Of a DNA stretch of 64,000 nt, positions 44,971-56,894 are shown piece by piece. A program made the position numbers and the translations under genes. The stretch covers positions 12,464,740 through 12,528,739 of the forward strand of contig CM061044.1 in NCBI GenBank assembly GCA_030762985.1, given 5' to 3'. Origin of the DNA: Adelphocoris suturalis. Taxonomy: Eukaryota > Arthropoda > Insecta > Hemiptera > Miridae. Within the stretch, counting starts at the first letter, position 1. Each line of letters starts with the position of its first letter. The notes under the pieces were generated by a model. That model was not told the DNA's origin, did not search any database, and saw only the letters and a program-made list of their open reading frames with translations.

Positions 44971-45657
44971 AGCGAATTTTCGGAGAAAATGCAGCTATTG
45001 CAATGGTTCGGAAAATTTTAAAATCAAAATTTTTGAAAAATTCTTTATTGAAATCCGTTTTGAGGCATTCTGAAACGAATCCTAGAATTTAACGTCCAAC
45101 TATATAACTGTCCATATAACATAATATATATATAACAATATAACTGTCCATAAGATTGAGATAAAAATTCCGTTCTTGCGCCAAAAAAATCAAGCTTTCC
45201 AGACGAAAGGATGAGTTCGTTGGCCAGCACTTTTTGAAAGGTACATTAAATTGGTCAAATTTCAAAAAATTGACTAAAAAAAATTACTAAAAATGGCTAA
45301 AAACAGCTGTAAATTGTTAAATTTATATTTTTTGGTTGAATATTGTTCAAGTAAAGTTTATTAACTAGAAAATAGAACATTTAAAAATGTATCTGCAAAA
45401 TTATGCTGAAAAATGTACTTAAAATTTATAAAATTTTGTAAAACATCGATAAAACTGAAAAAAAAAAAAAAACTAAAAATTTGAAACTTCTATTTGAGTA
45501 GGAGATTATTATTTAGAATACGTTTTTTGCCATAAAATAATAGGTAACAATTTCCTTCCACTCAAAAAGCTCAAATTGCAAAATAATTTTACATAATACA
45601 TTACGATGATTTACGAAAATTCGCTCATTCGATCATGCTGCATGACAGGAACTTTTT
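44971..45657 (+). mobile_element. HINE-B copy, intact ends
   Basis: It starts AGCGAATTTTCGGAGAAA at 44971 in a T-run and ends TACGAAAATTCGCTCATT, then ATCATGCTGCATGAC, AGGAACTTTTTT near 45657. The conserved CAGACGATAAC block is shortened, and only a brief ATATATA tract remains at the microsatellite position. Best reference copy for the B subfamily in the window. Confidence 0.75.
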
Positions 45658-45659
45658 TG

Positions 45660-46180
45660 TTTGTTCTGCATTCCTTCTTCCTGGTGTTGAATTAGTCAAT
45701 CATCTCTCCACGATGTGGCGACCTGATGTCCTTCGTTGGCTTGCGGTGGCACATGTGTTGGGTTTGTGGTCATTTCTATCCTTGTCCTTTTGTGCCTATT
45801 CTCCCATTCTTCTGGGAAACACCTGGTTTATTGTTCCTAGACATATTGAGATATATAACAGATGTAATATCAGATCCTCTACCCCGTTTCTTTGAGAAAC
45901 CATTGGGTTCGGTTTGAGAAAACCAGGTAGCTTTCTTGGGCATTTGCAATTACAACTAAATACCAGAAAGACTTTCTCTCTTCGATTAGAAGTTTTATAG
46001 TATGGAATATGACTTCATGGCCTAACCTCCGAAACGTCCAAATTATGATACGAAACTAGTACAAGACTAACGAACCATTCTGCTTGGTTTGGTTGTAACC
46101 CTAATAATTAAACCACACTTTGAAAAACTCTCGATTCATCACATATATATCTGCAGCGAAATTTCCACTCTTGATACTTC
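45660..46180. other. Unannotated stretch
   Basis: The 86-codon frame 45635-45895 starts inside the HINE end and is hydrophobic without a recognisable family. Nothing else is visible. Confidence 0.3.
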
Positions 46181-46209
46181 TCAAAATCATCTAAAAAACG
46201 GCACTAAGA

Positions 46210-46350
46210 CTACGAGCTTCGTTGAACTGAGGCGAATGTGTAAACGGTTCACTCGTATTGGACAGCAACGCGAGCGGCTCGCAGCAGCGCCTCGTGCTAG
46301 CACCACGAATGGCGAACGCGAGGCACGAACGCGAATGTGTAACTGCGGTA
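46210..46350. other. CpG-rich purine/CG-repeat island
   Basis: A 140-bp island is rich in CGAACGCGAG and CGAGCGGCTCGC-type words. GCGAATGTGTAA appears at both sides (46231 and 46331). The texture resembles the interior of some hAT-type MITEs, but no terminal inverted repeats or target duplication were found. Confidence 0.3.
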
Positions 46351-46399
46351 TTAGACGATGCTTGTAGTATTGACTCATAGCCCGTTTCTACTAATTACT

Positions 46400-48230
46400 A
46401 GAGGAAAATATCCGAAGTCTCGCACCAGTTATTTCTCTCTGCGTATTAATATTTAATCGTAAGTTCGTTCTCATTATCTTGGAAGCGGGCAATGATTGGC
46501 AAAGATGGGATGCCGATTCGCAGTATGTGAGCGGTCAACAAAACAAGATGTAACGACTTTTGGGCTCGTTAGAGCATCCGTTCTCGAATTAGCTTACATG
46601 CCTATAGGATTTCATATGAGCAGAAGGCACTGCGACTCCACCATTTGATCTCTGGTGTAGTTAACACTGTTCAAAATATTCTGATCGAGGTATTGATATT
46701 GGAATTTATTATTGGAAATGAAGATTGGATTCTTCTTTCATAGCAGTTCCAGCGTTCTGCGAGATTTTTTGTGTCAATAGATATTTGATCAAAAAACTTA
46801 GAAACCTATAGTATATATATATTTCCTCGAAAAAATATTGTACTTATAAAATCATTATTAAGAATATTTAATAAATTGTTAACTATGGTTTTAATGTTAG
46901 TTCAATCTTCATTGAATCTGGAATTGGAGGGGAGCTGAACAAAGAGAGTAGTTTTGAAGTGAAGGACTTTTGTTGCGGAAGGTTTAAAATAATCCTCGGT
47001 TATTGGGTTTTCCTGGCCATTTCCCGGAGCGTTGCCAATTCAATCTTTCAAAAATACCGTATCCAGATTTAGATTTTACTATTCGTCCCTGGATTTCTTA
47101 ACCCCTGTATTTGATTTAGAAAAAGGCGCTGTAATTCAGCATGACCTTATGAGCTATGTTTTTCTCTACGACTTTTATTATGATTTTTCTGAAATTTGGG
47201 AACTTGTGAACAAAAAGAAAGCACGTATGAAACACATGACGAAAAAGGATCTTCACTTCGAACATCCACATATCATCACGCCACTCTTCATCGTTGTGGA
47301 TGTTCATACTTATGTAAAAGAAGCAGCCCATGTCGCATTCAAAATATTGTTCATAATAGCAAATTTTTGAACAAGCAAAGCTTCTTATTAACGGTTCCAG
47401 AAAAGTTCAAAATAAAATTTTCTGTATTATTCTGGACAATACCATCCTGAATTTCAGGATGGAGATAAAAAATCAATTCGTGAGGCAATATTGTGAGGCA
47501 CGTTTTGAGCCCAATAAATGTTCAAATTTAAAAAATTGTCCTTAGATAAGTCATAAACGAACTAGAAAATAACTATAAATCGTTGAATTTACATTTTAAA
47601 GCAATATTACTGAAAAGAATTTTCTGGTTATTGATCATCTATAAACTCGGACGTATGGAAATATTTGCACCAAGTTTTGATTGAAAATGAGACCAAATTC
47701 CAATTCAGTGTACTAAAACGGTTGATAAAAACTGCAAAAATTCGTAAAGATTCCTTAAAATGGTTTGTGTCGAAGAATATTATTAAGAATTTAATGAAAC
47801 CATCCGTGCTGCCCAGTTGTTTGCTCGCGGAAACGCAATGTATAATATATATCTGCAATATATATGTTTGCGATTTCCCTAATGACTTGTTATTTGAGTT
47901 CACTTGTGAATTACCTGTCGTTAAAGCATTGGGCAATGGAGATTACTGATCTATATGTATAATTTGTAGCAATATTATTTCGATTTCAAGGCCAAAAATT
48001 GTCTTAAATGAATAGAAATATGAAATTGCTGCTTCAAGTGTGAGCCCGTCAAGTTTTCCTCTCTATCGAGGTCATGCTAAAATCCAGGAACAGTTTCTGA
48101 AAAGAATAAAAATGGATTTCTGTGAAGGAAATTTCCAAACACTTATTCTTTGAATAATTCGGAGTTATTATTATATCTTGCCATTCCCCGAGATGCTTTC
48201 AAGATTCGCTAAAATCACCGGCTATGGCAT
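46400..48230. other. Unannotated stretch, possible decayed HINE
   Basis: Two faint similarities to HINE-B occur: an inverted CAGCATGACCTTATGAGC near 47137-47154, and blocks resembling its interior at 47400-47600 (TTTTGAGCCCAATAAA, TAAATCGTTGAATTTACATT). Frames of 112 and 94-102 codons at 47032 and 47628-47949 are unrecognised. Confidence 0.3.
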
Positions 48231-48239
48231 TTTGATCAC

Positions 48240-48710
48240 AACGGTTCCCGGTCAGGAATTTCCGGGAGTTCAGATTCCACCCTCTCCTATTGACTTCAAT
48301 CCGTGGCGCTCAAACCGGGCCTGTGGCTTCCCATAGCACGGGGCACGCTTCTCTAAATAATAGCTGCCACTTGCCACATTAGCTTCGGTGGTGGTTTAAT
48401 GGTTTATTCCCGCGTGAAATTCTATTAGAAAATGTCTTCCGTTAGCGCGGCCACAAGTCGGGACCCGCCCTCGGTCACCGTTCCCAGAGCCCGATCTTTT
48501 CATTGGTTTAGCGTGTGACAAGTTCCCTCCGATCTATCCGTCCGTTAACTGTTTGTTAACTCCTGCTGGATTGTCCTCACCCGCCGGCTACCGTCGGAGT
48601 CATGCTCTGAAACTTGCGACTCTTGCTGTTACGGGTGACTGGCGCTGCCCTTCAAGTTTTCCTCTCGATCGAGGTCACTATGTAAAGTGCATCTCTGTAA
48701 GGTTGACACT
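48240..48710. other. GC-rich island, candidate conserved element
   Basis: A 470-bp segment is markedly GC- and CpG-richer than its flanks, with a few AT-rich motifs inside (GGTTTAATGGTTTATTCC, then CTGTTTGTTAAC). The block CAAGTTTTCCTCTCGATCG near 48652 also occurs in near-identical form at 48050, just outside. No open frame is conserved. It reads like a promoter or conserved non-coding region, but that is unproven. Confidence 0.3.
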
Positions 48711-48719
48711 CTCCTTTGC

Positions 48720-49335
48720 TTTTTTCCTGGTTCCATTAGATTGCAGTTATTCAAGAAATGCAATTATTATTGACACAAGGTTGTTGCACAATATATGTGA
48801 AACGAATAAATATTGAAGAGACTACATTTGAGATGGAACACCAGTAAAAAACGCTGCAAATTATTGCAGAAAGTCTTATTATTATGTCTGTATTGGATAG
48901 CCCCTCTTAGCATGCCAATGGTCTACAGATATTCAATGAATCAATCTAGGGCACATAGCCTGAATATAACAACATTGACGTTGGCACCTTCCGGAAGAAT
49001 ATTAGGTAATGATCTAAAACAACTACCAACGATAGTCCGTCTATACGTAAAAAGTTATAATAAACTCGATTTCATGAAAAGATAATAATTCCATTGTAAT
49101 ATATCAGCTGATTTGATCTTCATCGTTTATAAGGGGTTTTTCACTGGGTTTACTCGTGTTTGCATTCAATCTCACGCTGATGTTCTTTTTGTTCTGTTAA
49201 AGGGGAAGCGAACGGATGAACGTATAGCGACCAGGGTGGTTTCACTCGTTTTTCCGAAAAGGAATCTATCAATAAATACTATTAACCACTATTCATGTTT
49301 CGAACGTAATTTTTCAATATTCTGACCTTTAATTA
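48720..49335. other. Unannotated stretch
   Basis: The 90-codon frame at 48813-49085 is unrecognised and lies in AT-rich DNA. Nothing else is visible. Confidence 0.3.
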
Positions 49336-49415
49336 TTGATCGAAAGTGATGTTGATTGGCCCATGTGTAATTTCTGACCCGAGTTTCATAATCTTTGGTC
49401 CAGAGTTTTAGGAGA
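49335..49415. repeat. Dispersed repeat, partner at 15625-15725
   Basis: Shares CCGAGTTTCATAATCTTTGG and flanking words with the copy at 15.6 kb. Unclassified. Confidence 0.5.
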
Positions 49416-49561
49416 AAAACTCCGGACTGGAGACGAACGAATTTTTTAAATTAGTTATTTTTGGATCCCTACTCATTATGAGGAGTGGGGATTACATTTT
49501 TTCTTGGTCGATTGTATCAGTTCATTATTGCAAAGGGAACTGCATAAATGAAATCTAAAAT

Positions 49562-49860
49562 TGGCTAACCCTCTTGCGGAATGAAGGCCCAAAGTGGGCA
49601 TATTTTCCCCAGGCATACAAAAGTTTTCCAATCACCAAGCCAGGCTTAGAGGGGGAAGCTCAGGCCCTATTTGGGGATACGAATCTTCATCTAGTCCACA
49701 GCCATAGGTATTTGGGGGGAATCATTGGCTTCGCAGGCTCTGAACGAGAGTACGTGAAGGGAAAGGTTGGAGAATGGGCGAACATCGTAGGAAAGATGGC
49801 CGAAGTTTCCAAGAAAAGTCCTCAAGAGAGATCGACAAAAGAAGAAGAGAAACCTCAAAT
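49562..49860 (+). pseudogene. LINE reverse transcriptase fragment
   Basis: The frame reads GPKWAYFPQAYKSFPITK, then RYLGGIIG, then EYVKGKVGEWANIVGKMAEV and SKKSPQ. This matches the GPK.GYFP...KS.LIVK, RHLG..IG and KV..W...L..IA...P blocks found just after the polymerase active site in a group of invertebrate non-LTR reverse transcriptases. Upstream palm motifs are absent and the downstream sequence (RSTKEEEKP) departs from the family, so only about 90 residues remain, without a stop. The first codon of the open frame (TTG) is not a real start. Confidence 0.65.
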
Positions 49861-50717
49861 TTATAACTTTCAGGCGAATATCCCCCTCATTCTACCTGTA
49901 TAAATATACCATATTGTTTGATAAAAAAAGAAAAATAATGTAGCACTATAGAAATTTCATATACCTTGATATTTCCCAAAAATTAAATTGAGGTTGAAAT
50001 GTTTAACCTTCACAGCAACGACTTCGGAGTTCGAGTGTTATAGAATCAGTTTTGCCCTCCTCACAATCCAGGGTATGTTTGTTACTTATTGAATTTTTCG
50101 TTTTAACGTTTTCTGACCTTGTTTTCATCTCAGTAAGACTGTCAAGGTGTGGAGGATCTCCTTGCAGTTCTCTCGAAGAAACGTTCCCAAGGCCACTCAT
50201 GGTCACTTACTATCATGGGTCGGTTTCCCATACTCAGGACTTCGGGATGATAAAATTTTCGCTCTACAGTTTTTGAAGGTGCTTTTTAGAGATGATTTTC
50301 TCGTGAGACGTGTTTTGTGAACACCGAACCGAGTCGTGATTTGTTGCAATATCTATGTGGACATCACGAATATATTTGTATCCTTCTGCACAGATTTATT
50401 ACTCTTTAGCTGGGCACGATTGATATGTGATTCATACCATCGTAATCCTCGTACGTTGAGCAGCTATCGAAGCACTTCGCCATTGTTATAATCAGCGATT
50501 TCCGTGTTTTCCTTGTAGAGCTGTGTAGATTTGAAAATCTACTCTGAAAAGAAAAGCGGTGGTATCCAATAATTTCTTCGTACTCAGAAACACTACGGGC
50601 TCAGGAAACCATCTCTTAACCCTATTGAAACGGGTACATTTTTATACATATGTCTTTACTCTGGTTGGTCAACCAAAAGTTTCCGAGATGCAAAATTTGT
50701 GTCACAATTTCAATGTT

Positions 50718-51288
50718 AGCGAATTTTTGAAGAAAATTAAGCTATTGCTCTCGCCTCAAAATTTGTAGAATGTGAATTTTTGAAAAAAAAAATTATGCAG
50801 AAATCCGTTTCAGGCTATTCTGAATCATATTCTGAAGTTTAACGCATTTTTTTATGTATGTATGTATGTATGTATGTATGTATGTATGTATGTATGTATG
50901 TATGTGTCATTCCAGACGATAACTGTCCGTAGCATTGTGCTAGAAACTTCAAACAAATTTTAAAATGTTAAGGGCACAAAACGTAAGTTCAAGTTCGTTG
51001 GCCAGCTTGATCGGATTACATCTTCGGGTTAAAATTGTCAAAAATGTAGTCAAAAATTTCAAAATAGCCTGTTTTTTGCGATTTGTCGTGCGAAATAATT
51101 TTTTCAGCATACTAACATGTGGTATATTCGGAATCAGCGTAAAATTTCCTATAAGAATATGTATCAAGTTTTCAAAAATTCCAAAGTTGAAAAATCAGTC
51201 AAAAATCGAAATAATGCCGTTCGCTGGTTGTAAAAATCGGTAATATTCTTCAAAAATTCGCTCATGGGGTCATGCTGCATGACTGGAC
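50718..51288 (+). mobile_element. HINE-A copy 5, inserted in family C
   Basis: Starts AGCGAATTTTTGAAGAAA after ...TTTCAATGTT and ends with the palindrome GTCATGCTGCATGAC, TGGAC and a T-run before CACTTACAACCC. The related empty site at 55970-55995 reads TTTCAGTGTTTTTCACGTAC, so the insertion fell within a T-run. The core is a long pure TATG microsatellite (50853-50904) followed by GTCATTCCAGACGATAACT. It is a short form, like copy 3. Confidence 0.8.
50853..50904. repeat. (TATG)n microsatellite inside HINE-A
   Basis: About 13 TATG units without interruption. Confidence 0.95.
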
Positions 51289-51726
51289 TTTTTTTCACTT
51301 ACAACCCAGCCGTTGCCAGGGGAATGGAACTTCCGTAGTTTTCATCGCACAGAAATCGTTCGCCACTCGTTGGAAAGCGCTTGATTTATGTAATAAATGT
51401 TCACATCTCAAGCTAACAATTTCCCCCTCCTTACGTACCTGGCTACATTCCTAAACTAAGTTGATTGGACTATAAAAAATTTAATAAGCCGTTTACAATA
51501 TTCTTAACGTAAAGCAATAGCATCATTTACTCCACTCCATAGGAAACATTTTCATCCTCTTGACAACAGTCGACTGTAAACAACTCATTGTAGTGGCTTG
51601 TTTTGTTGGAAATTGGAATTAGTCGGGATGCGGCCCAGGGATTTGTTTAAAGTTAAAGGATTTGTTTACAACTCTCGAGGACAACCGTTATGAAATCCCC
51701 AATCAAAGACATCCATGTAACATGGT

Positions 51727-51766
51727 ATCTGCTTGTAAAGCAGATAGTGGAACTCGTTTACGAGTT
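51727..51766 (+). other. Twin perfect hairpins at family C end
   Basis: ATCTGCTT-GTA-AAGCAGAT (51727-51745) is followed after AGTGG by AACTCG-TTTA-CGAGTT (51751-51766). Both hairpins recur unchanged at 56447-56486. Confidence 0.85.
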
Positions 51767-51779
51767 GTTTAGTTTTTTT

Positions 51780-53980
51780 GTGAATAGAATGCATGAGAAA
51801 AGTTGAGTTCTAGACTCGAAACTACGTAGATGTATTACGTGTTTTGTTCCCTAGGCGATATAATAGGTACGTAGGTAGTAATTTTATCGCGTCACCTTGT
51901 CCGGCTGAGAAGTACGTGCCTTTCGCTGTAAGAAGGTTCATGCTGCAGCATGTAAACCATTTAGTTCTACACATAAGTACTGGAACAACAATAATTTGAC
52001 ACTTCATCGTCTGTATGTATAGTCGATCTTACCTCTATTCATCACTGACAATCTTCTTGAACAATTTCCTGTGCTACGAACGCACCTCAAGTATTGCTCA
52101 AAAACAACTCAACATCCGACTCTTTACCACCTATTGTCCCAATTTTCCCTCACATATTTCAAACGTAATGAAATAGCCTCGCGAATCTTTAGAACTATTC
52201 CGATAGCAGTTTCCCGTCGTTATCCGATTCTCACGGTCGGAAAACAAACCACCCGCTGACATTCAAAGGCCACTTGCGCAACCTAGAAAAGGGTTTGGGG
52301 TATTTGGGGGGGCCTGAGGTGAACCGGGTTAGCGATTTGGTCGTGGAAGATGTGCTGCAAGGTCCACCTCTTATTTTGAGACCTCAGGATCAGGTCACTG
52401 TTTTAAAGGTCACCGTTCTGTCCTGCACGTTTCTTCCGACTAGCGGTGACTTCTAGATATTACCCTAGAGGTACCTTTTTTACAAAATGGGGCTTGACTC
52501 AACAGGTTACCCTATTGCGAACGGTTTTCCTGATTTCTGAATTCGTGACGGGAGCAGAAAGGTTACCTCTTGTACCAATTACTCTTTGAGATTGGATACA
52601 ACTTATCCAAGTGATACTGCTTGCTTTGAGGCTAGATGGAAATTCTGTACGACCTATTATGCTGCATCTACCAGGGAAAACTTACTATTTCAAGCATTTG
52701 TCTCCAATGCCCTTTTTACGCACAGAGCCTTTTTGTGCGTTTTTACGAGGATTGTCCAGAAAATAATTCAGGTTTTGGGAAAGGGTGCTTGGAACGGGAG
52801 GGTCTCATGAACAGATTAAGAGCTATAGATGGTGTGTGCAGGCCTTTAAATAAGATTGTGAGAAGTATATTAGAACCGTTCCCAATCTCTTCAGATGAAG
52901 AGATAAAAAGGACTAATAGTGACGTATCATCTGTTGATTGCTTTTTAATGGGACCACTAGTGTGACTTCAAGATTATAAAAAAATTATTGTGCTTATAAT
53001 ATGAAATGCAGTGAGGGATATCACTTTTTAGTTTAATACTTTCAAATTAAAGTGCTTATAAAAAGTTCCGGGATGAGCCGTGATTTCATAAGTTCTTGTT
53101 TCACTTTCTGCATGAAAATTTCAGGAATAAGCAATTATGTTATCCATATCATTCATCGCATTCCTTCGAGAATTTTCGTGTTTTTCGAATTGAAAAATCA
53201 TGGTAAACAAACCACGTATCGCAGTGTAATGTGATTGGCTTCAAAATTCTGAGAATGGAATCTACCTTCATTCAAAAATTGTGTAGATAGTGCTATGGGT
53301 GGAGTTGCTGACATACGTGTTTCATCACGGACATTTCTTTTGTTTACATCGGATTGTTTTCTGGTTTGGTGGTGTCGTTTTTTAGGCTGAGCTTGTCCCT
53401 TTCTATAATTCACTTGTTGAATTCTTATTATTTTAAATACCATTTTTACCTTTTATAATTTTAACGAATCTATGAAGAGTAGTATAATTTGTCACTACTA
53501 ATTTTACGTATTACGATCAGTATTCTCAATATTATGGCTCTGTGAAAAAGACGTTTCTAATTCATGTAGTATCTTGCAAATGGCAAGTAGAACATTATGA
53601 TGAGTTTACAAGTAGGTACATTGGTTGAGTTGGCTAAAACTCTTAAGTACTTTAAATCAATATTGACGAAGTATTTAGGAGAGAAAGAATACAAGAAACC
53701 TGTCTCGATAATGAAATTCAAGAAAACTCATAGCCGACAAATTCTTTTAAAATTGTTGAACTCTGTTCTGGCAGTTTGGGTATTTCAGCTGGACGAATCG
53801 ACAAGTTTGAAATTTTGATCTGATAATTCGCATCGAGAAAGGGATAATGTAGTGTTAAACATAAATGGGGATCACATCAAGAATACATGAAGTACCCGTT
53901 CATTTTATAAATGATCTACATGGACTCCAACGAATAAATATGTTGATAATGTCGTAAACAATTTTTATGATTTTATGACA
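51780..53980. other. Unannotated stretch
   Basis: No recognisable gene. A GC-richer part at 52270-52460 holds a 60-codon frame without known motifs. A 14-base palindrome CATGCTGCAGCATG lies at about 51940. Frames of 74-109 codons at 52586-52965 are unrecognised. Confidence 0.3.
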
Positions 53981-53982
53981 GA

Positions 53983-54004
53983 CCCCCCCCCCCCCCCCCC
54001 CCCC
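53983..54004. repeat. C22 homopolymer
   Basis: Twenty-two consecutive C; possible sequencing or assembly uncertainty. Confidence 0.95.
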
Positions 54005-54009
54005 AGTAG

Positions 54010-55305
54010 GTATTATAAAAACTGAAAACGTGCAGGGAAAGTACTACGAATCCTTGCCGCAGATGTTTTACTTTTCTTCATCGTGTTCACTTCCAACTTC
54101 CAACATGAAGAGGTATTCGTCGTACATCTCAGCAGGCGGTGGTTAGGCAACAAGACACACCGTAGTGTATTGCGTATGTACATCGCTCACTCTTGTTAGG
54201 AACAACATCCACGCAATTAGAATTTCACTTCATCTTATCCTGTCAATGAAATACATCCTTCAACCGTAATTAAGGACCCCCGAAACGAATTTCAACTTGT
54301 ATTCTTCTATTCTAAATCAACCGGTCTTAAATATTATGTAATCATTCAGCTTTACCTACTTCTTCATTTTATATTTTCCTTAAGTTTCTGGAAGTAACTG
54401 TACCCTACTTCAGAAATGGAATATGATTACAAGCAAATCACTCCTTTAAATTATTAAACACGGATTGAATGTTTATATGGAATTCGTTAGATACCTATCT
54501 ATTCCGGAATTACATTCAGGTTGCGTTTTCTGAAACGTACCTAAGATAATGTGCCCTTCCGGCATGTACCGACATACCAACATGGCACATACTACTCTTA
54601 CTCATCTTGAGTATCTTAACTAATCATCTTTACGTCTACAACCAATAGGAACCGTCGGGTATGCGTTAATGACGATCCTTGAAATGCCCTTCTTGAAACC
54701 TGCAATATTGAGGACATTTGTCTACTACGCTACTGTTTCAGTCCTTAGCAGGGGAGTCACTAAACTGATCAGGGTAATTTTCCATGTTCTCTGGATAATC
54801 CGTCGTCCGTTCGATGATTTGTCATCTCCTTGTCCTTTTAAAGCCTTTAACAATCTGATCACAAAAACATGTGTAATGTTAAACAAGTGCATAACAACAA
54901 TGCCGCCATCAATGATTGACGGTTGGTTCGCACTTTTAAAGTCTTTTAGAGCATTCCCAGACTAGGAGACTAGAAAACAACTCTAACGGTAAGAGGAGGA
55001 TTTGATCTGGTGTTGATGCACCGCCTTCACCTCTTCCGCGGATGATTGAGTATTCAGCACTGGGTGTTTCCTTGACCGATCAGGGCCCCGGCGACCTTGG
55101 TGCCCCAAAACTACCGCGAGATCTTCGTCTGGTCGGATCTCCTTTGACGACTCGTCCTCCTCATAATTTTTATGGAAATCCTCAAGCTAGGAAACTTCCT
55201 GTCACTCACCAACTGTTGATATTAGTCCGTATTCCAGAAAAATATTAAATGAAGAACTTGTGCAATGCGTTGGAATTTCGCGTATTTTTTCGATTTTTAA
55301 ACTAA
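54010..55305. other. Unannotated stretch
   Basis: Nothing recognised. The 98-codon frame at 54669-54965 has no known features. Confidence 0.3.
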
Positions 55306-55311
55306 CCGGAA

Positions 55312-55495
55312 ACTTAACGTAATAAATCAGAATTCCTTGACACTACAATGGATTAGGGATCATGAGATGTTGTGATAAAATGAGAGCATTCCAAAAAGTG
55401 GCGAACGATTTTCCTGCTATGAAAACTAAGGGAGTTACACTTCGCTAGTAACGCATTGGTTGTACGTGAAAATCAATAGAAATAGAAAAACCTAT
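55312..55495 (-). repeat. Family C-related fragment
   Basis: Reverse complement of 60840-61012: CTTGACACTACAATGG, TCATGAGATGTTGTGATAAA, ATGAGAGCATTCCAAAAAGT and GGCGAACGATTTTCC are shared. No TIR is visible at this copy. Confidence 0.75.
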
Positions 55496-55839
55496 GTATG
55501 AGGAAAAATATGCGGAAAAAACCCGTTTTTGGCCCATTTTTGGTTCATAGCATTGATGCGTCTGAAGCGATCGGGCTGGCTAGATTCTAGGACCAACTAG
55601 ACCCCAAGTGGAGTCCATGTGGGAAAGGGCGGATTTTTCTCATCAAGTTAAAGGCCTCTTACGGCCTGGATGGTGGACGGCTAACGGGCAATGCAGTTTT
55701 GGATTCTACGCAAATTGAAACGTAAATTGACAAAGTTTGAGAGAAAATACTTTTTTTTCCTACACGATTACAAGGCATATTATTGAAAATAATAAACCAA
55801 AAGAGCTCACAAACTGCTAAAAACACGGTAAATTCCTCA

Positions 55840-55902
55840 TAGTTATCAAAATTTTACAAAAATTTACTTTTGAAGTCTTGCTGCACGACTGGGAGTTTTT
55901 TG
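55840..55902 (+). mobile_element. Decayed HINE-B 3' end
   Basis: AAAATTTACTTTTGAAG, then TCTTGCTGCACGAC and TGGGAGTTTTTT retain the order inverted segment, palindrome, T-run, with several substitutions. The family C copy starts directly after the T-run. Confidence 0.45.
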
Positions 55903-56486
55903 ACATGGATATGTCTTTGCTCTGGGGGGGTCAACCAAAAATTTCCGTGACGCAAAATTTGTGTCACAATTTCAGTGTTTTTCACGTACAACCCAGCCGT
56001 TGCTAGGGGAAAGGAACTTCCGCAGTTTTCATCGCACAGAAATCGTTCGCCACTCGTTGGAAAGCGCTTGATTTATCTGATAAATGTTCACATCTCAAGC
56101 TACCAATTTCCTCCTCCTTACGTACCTGGCTACATTCCTAAACTAAGTTGATTGGACTATAAACAATTTTAATAAGCCGGTTACAATATTCTTAACGTAA
56201 AGCAATAGCATCATTTACTCCACTCCATAGGAAACATTTAAGTCGACTGTTAACAACAACTCATTGCGTCTGTATTGGAGAAATAACTTTAATTTATAGT
56301 ATGCTTTTTGTGCCTCCAAGAATGATAAAATAAATTCTTTATCCTACATTTCGTCGCCTACAGTCCAAAGTTGAAGGATTTGTTTACAACTCTCGAGGAC
56401 GACCGTTATGAAATCCTCAATCGAAGACATATCCATGTAACATGGTATCTGCTTGTAAAGCAGATAGTGGAACTCGTTTACGAGTT
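55903..56486 (+). mobile_element. Family C element, uninterrupted copy
   Basis: The left end is ACATGGATATGTCTTTGC and the inverted counterpart GACATATCCATGT lies at 56426-56438. The twin hairpins follow to 56486. The interior has no coding capacity. It is the empty-site relative of 50644-51766 and shows GTGTTTTTCACG where HINE-A copy 5 sits. Because the shared sequence continues past the right TIR, the true right boundary is uncertain. Confidence 0.7.
56447..56486 (+). other. Twin perfect hairpins, second copy
   Basis: Identical to 51727-51766: two short perfect stems separated by AGTGG. Confidence 0.85.
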
Positions 56487-56752
56487 TCGGTACGGTTTAA
56501 ATACTCTGTAGGTCTAATAAAATTCCACATGTCAAATGTAGACTGTAGTCCTAAAATATGCACCAGAATTTTTTTTTTCCCCATGTCATTCGTGACCATT
56601 GCAGCTTACTGGATGATGAAATACTTTTATCAATTTTCGAGTATTGAAATTAATAGTTCAGCTATTTTCGATCAACTGCTGTCATGGTGTTGAATATCTG
56701 AAAATCTCACTCTGGCCGTTTATATTTATATTTCCCCCCCCTCGCATTTTTA

Positions 56753-56870
56753 AGCTAATTTTCGTAGAAAATCCCCCTCAAAGTCCTTAATTTTCAAAAC
56801 AATGTAACATAATATAGTACGAGGATTTACGAAAATTTGCTCATACGATCATGCTGCATGACTGGAAATT
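56753..56870 (+). mobile_element. Minimal HINE-B, 118 bp
   Basis: AGCTAATTTTCGTAGAAAAT (5' end) is followed after only about 70 bp by TACGAAAATTTGCTCATACG, ATCATGCTGCATGAC and TGGAAATTT. Both ends and the palindrome are present but the whole core, including the microsatellite, is deleted. Confidence 0.7.
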
Positions 56871-56894
56871 TCATCTTCAAGGACTATCGAAGAT

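Larger units (their letters stand above)
50644..51766 (+). mobile_element. Family C element interrupted by HINE-A
   Basis: The left part (50644-50717) and right part (51289-51766) together match the continuous copy at 55903-56486. The left end resembles the TIR (ACATATGTCTTTACTCTGG) and the right carries GACATCCATGT at 51708-51718, followed by two hairpins. The interior between 51553 and 51660 differs from the other copy. HINE-A copy 5 separates the two parts. Confidence 0.7.

Noticed and set aside
47130..47600. Full HINE copy at 47.1-47.6 kb
   Set aside because: Only weak, scattered similarity and inconsistent orientation of the end and the interior; kept as a note only.
39135..54004. Long C/G homopolymers as regulatory G-quadruplex sites
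   Set aside because: Simple homopolymers are better explained as unstable repeats or assembly uncertainty; no conserved context.
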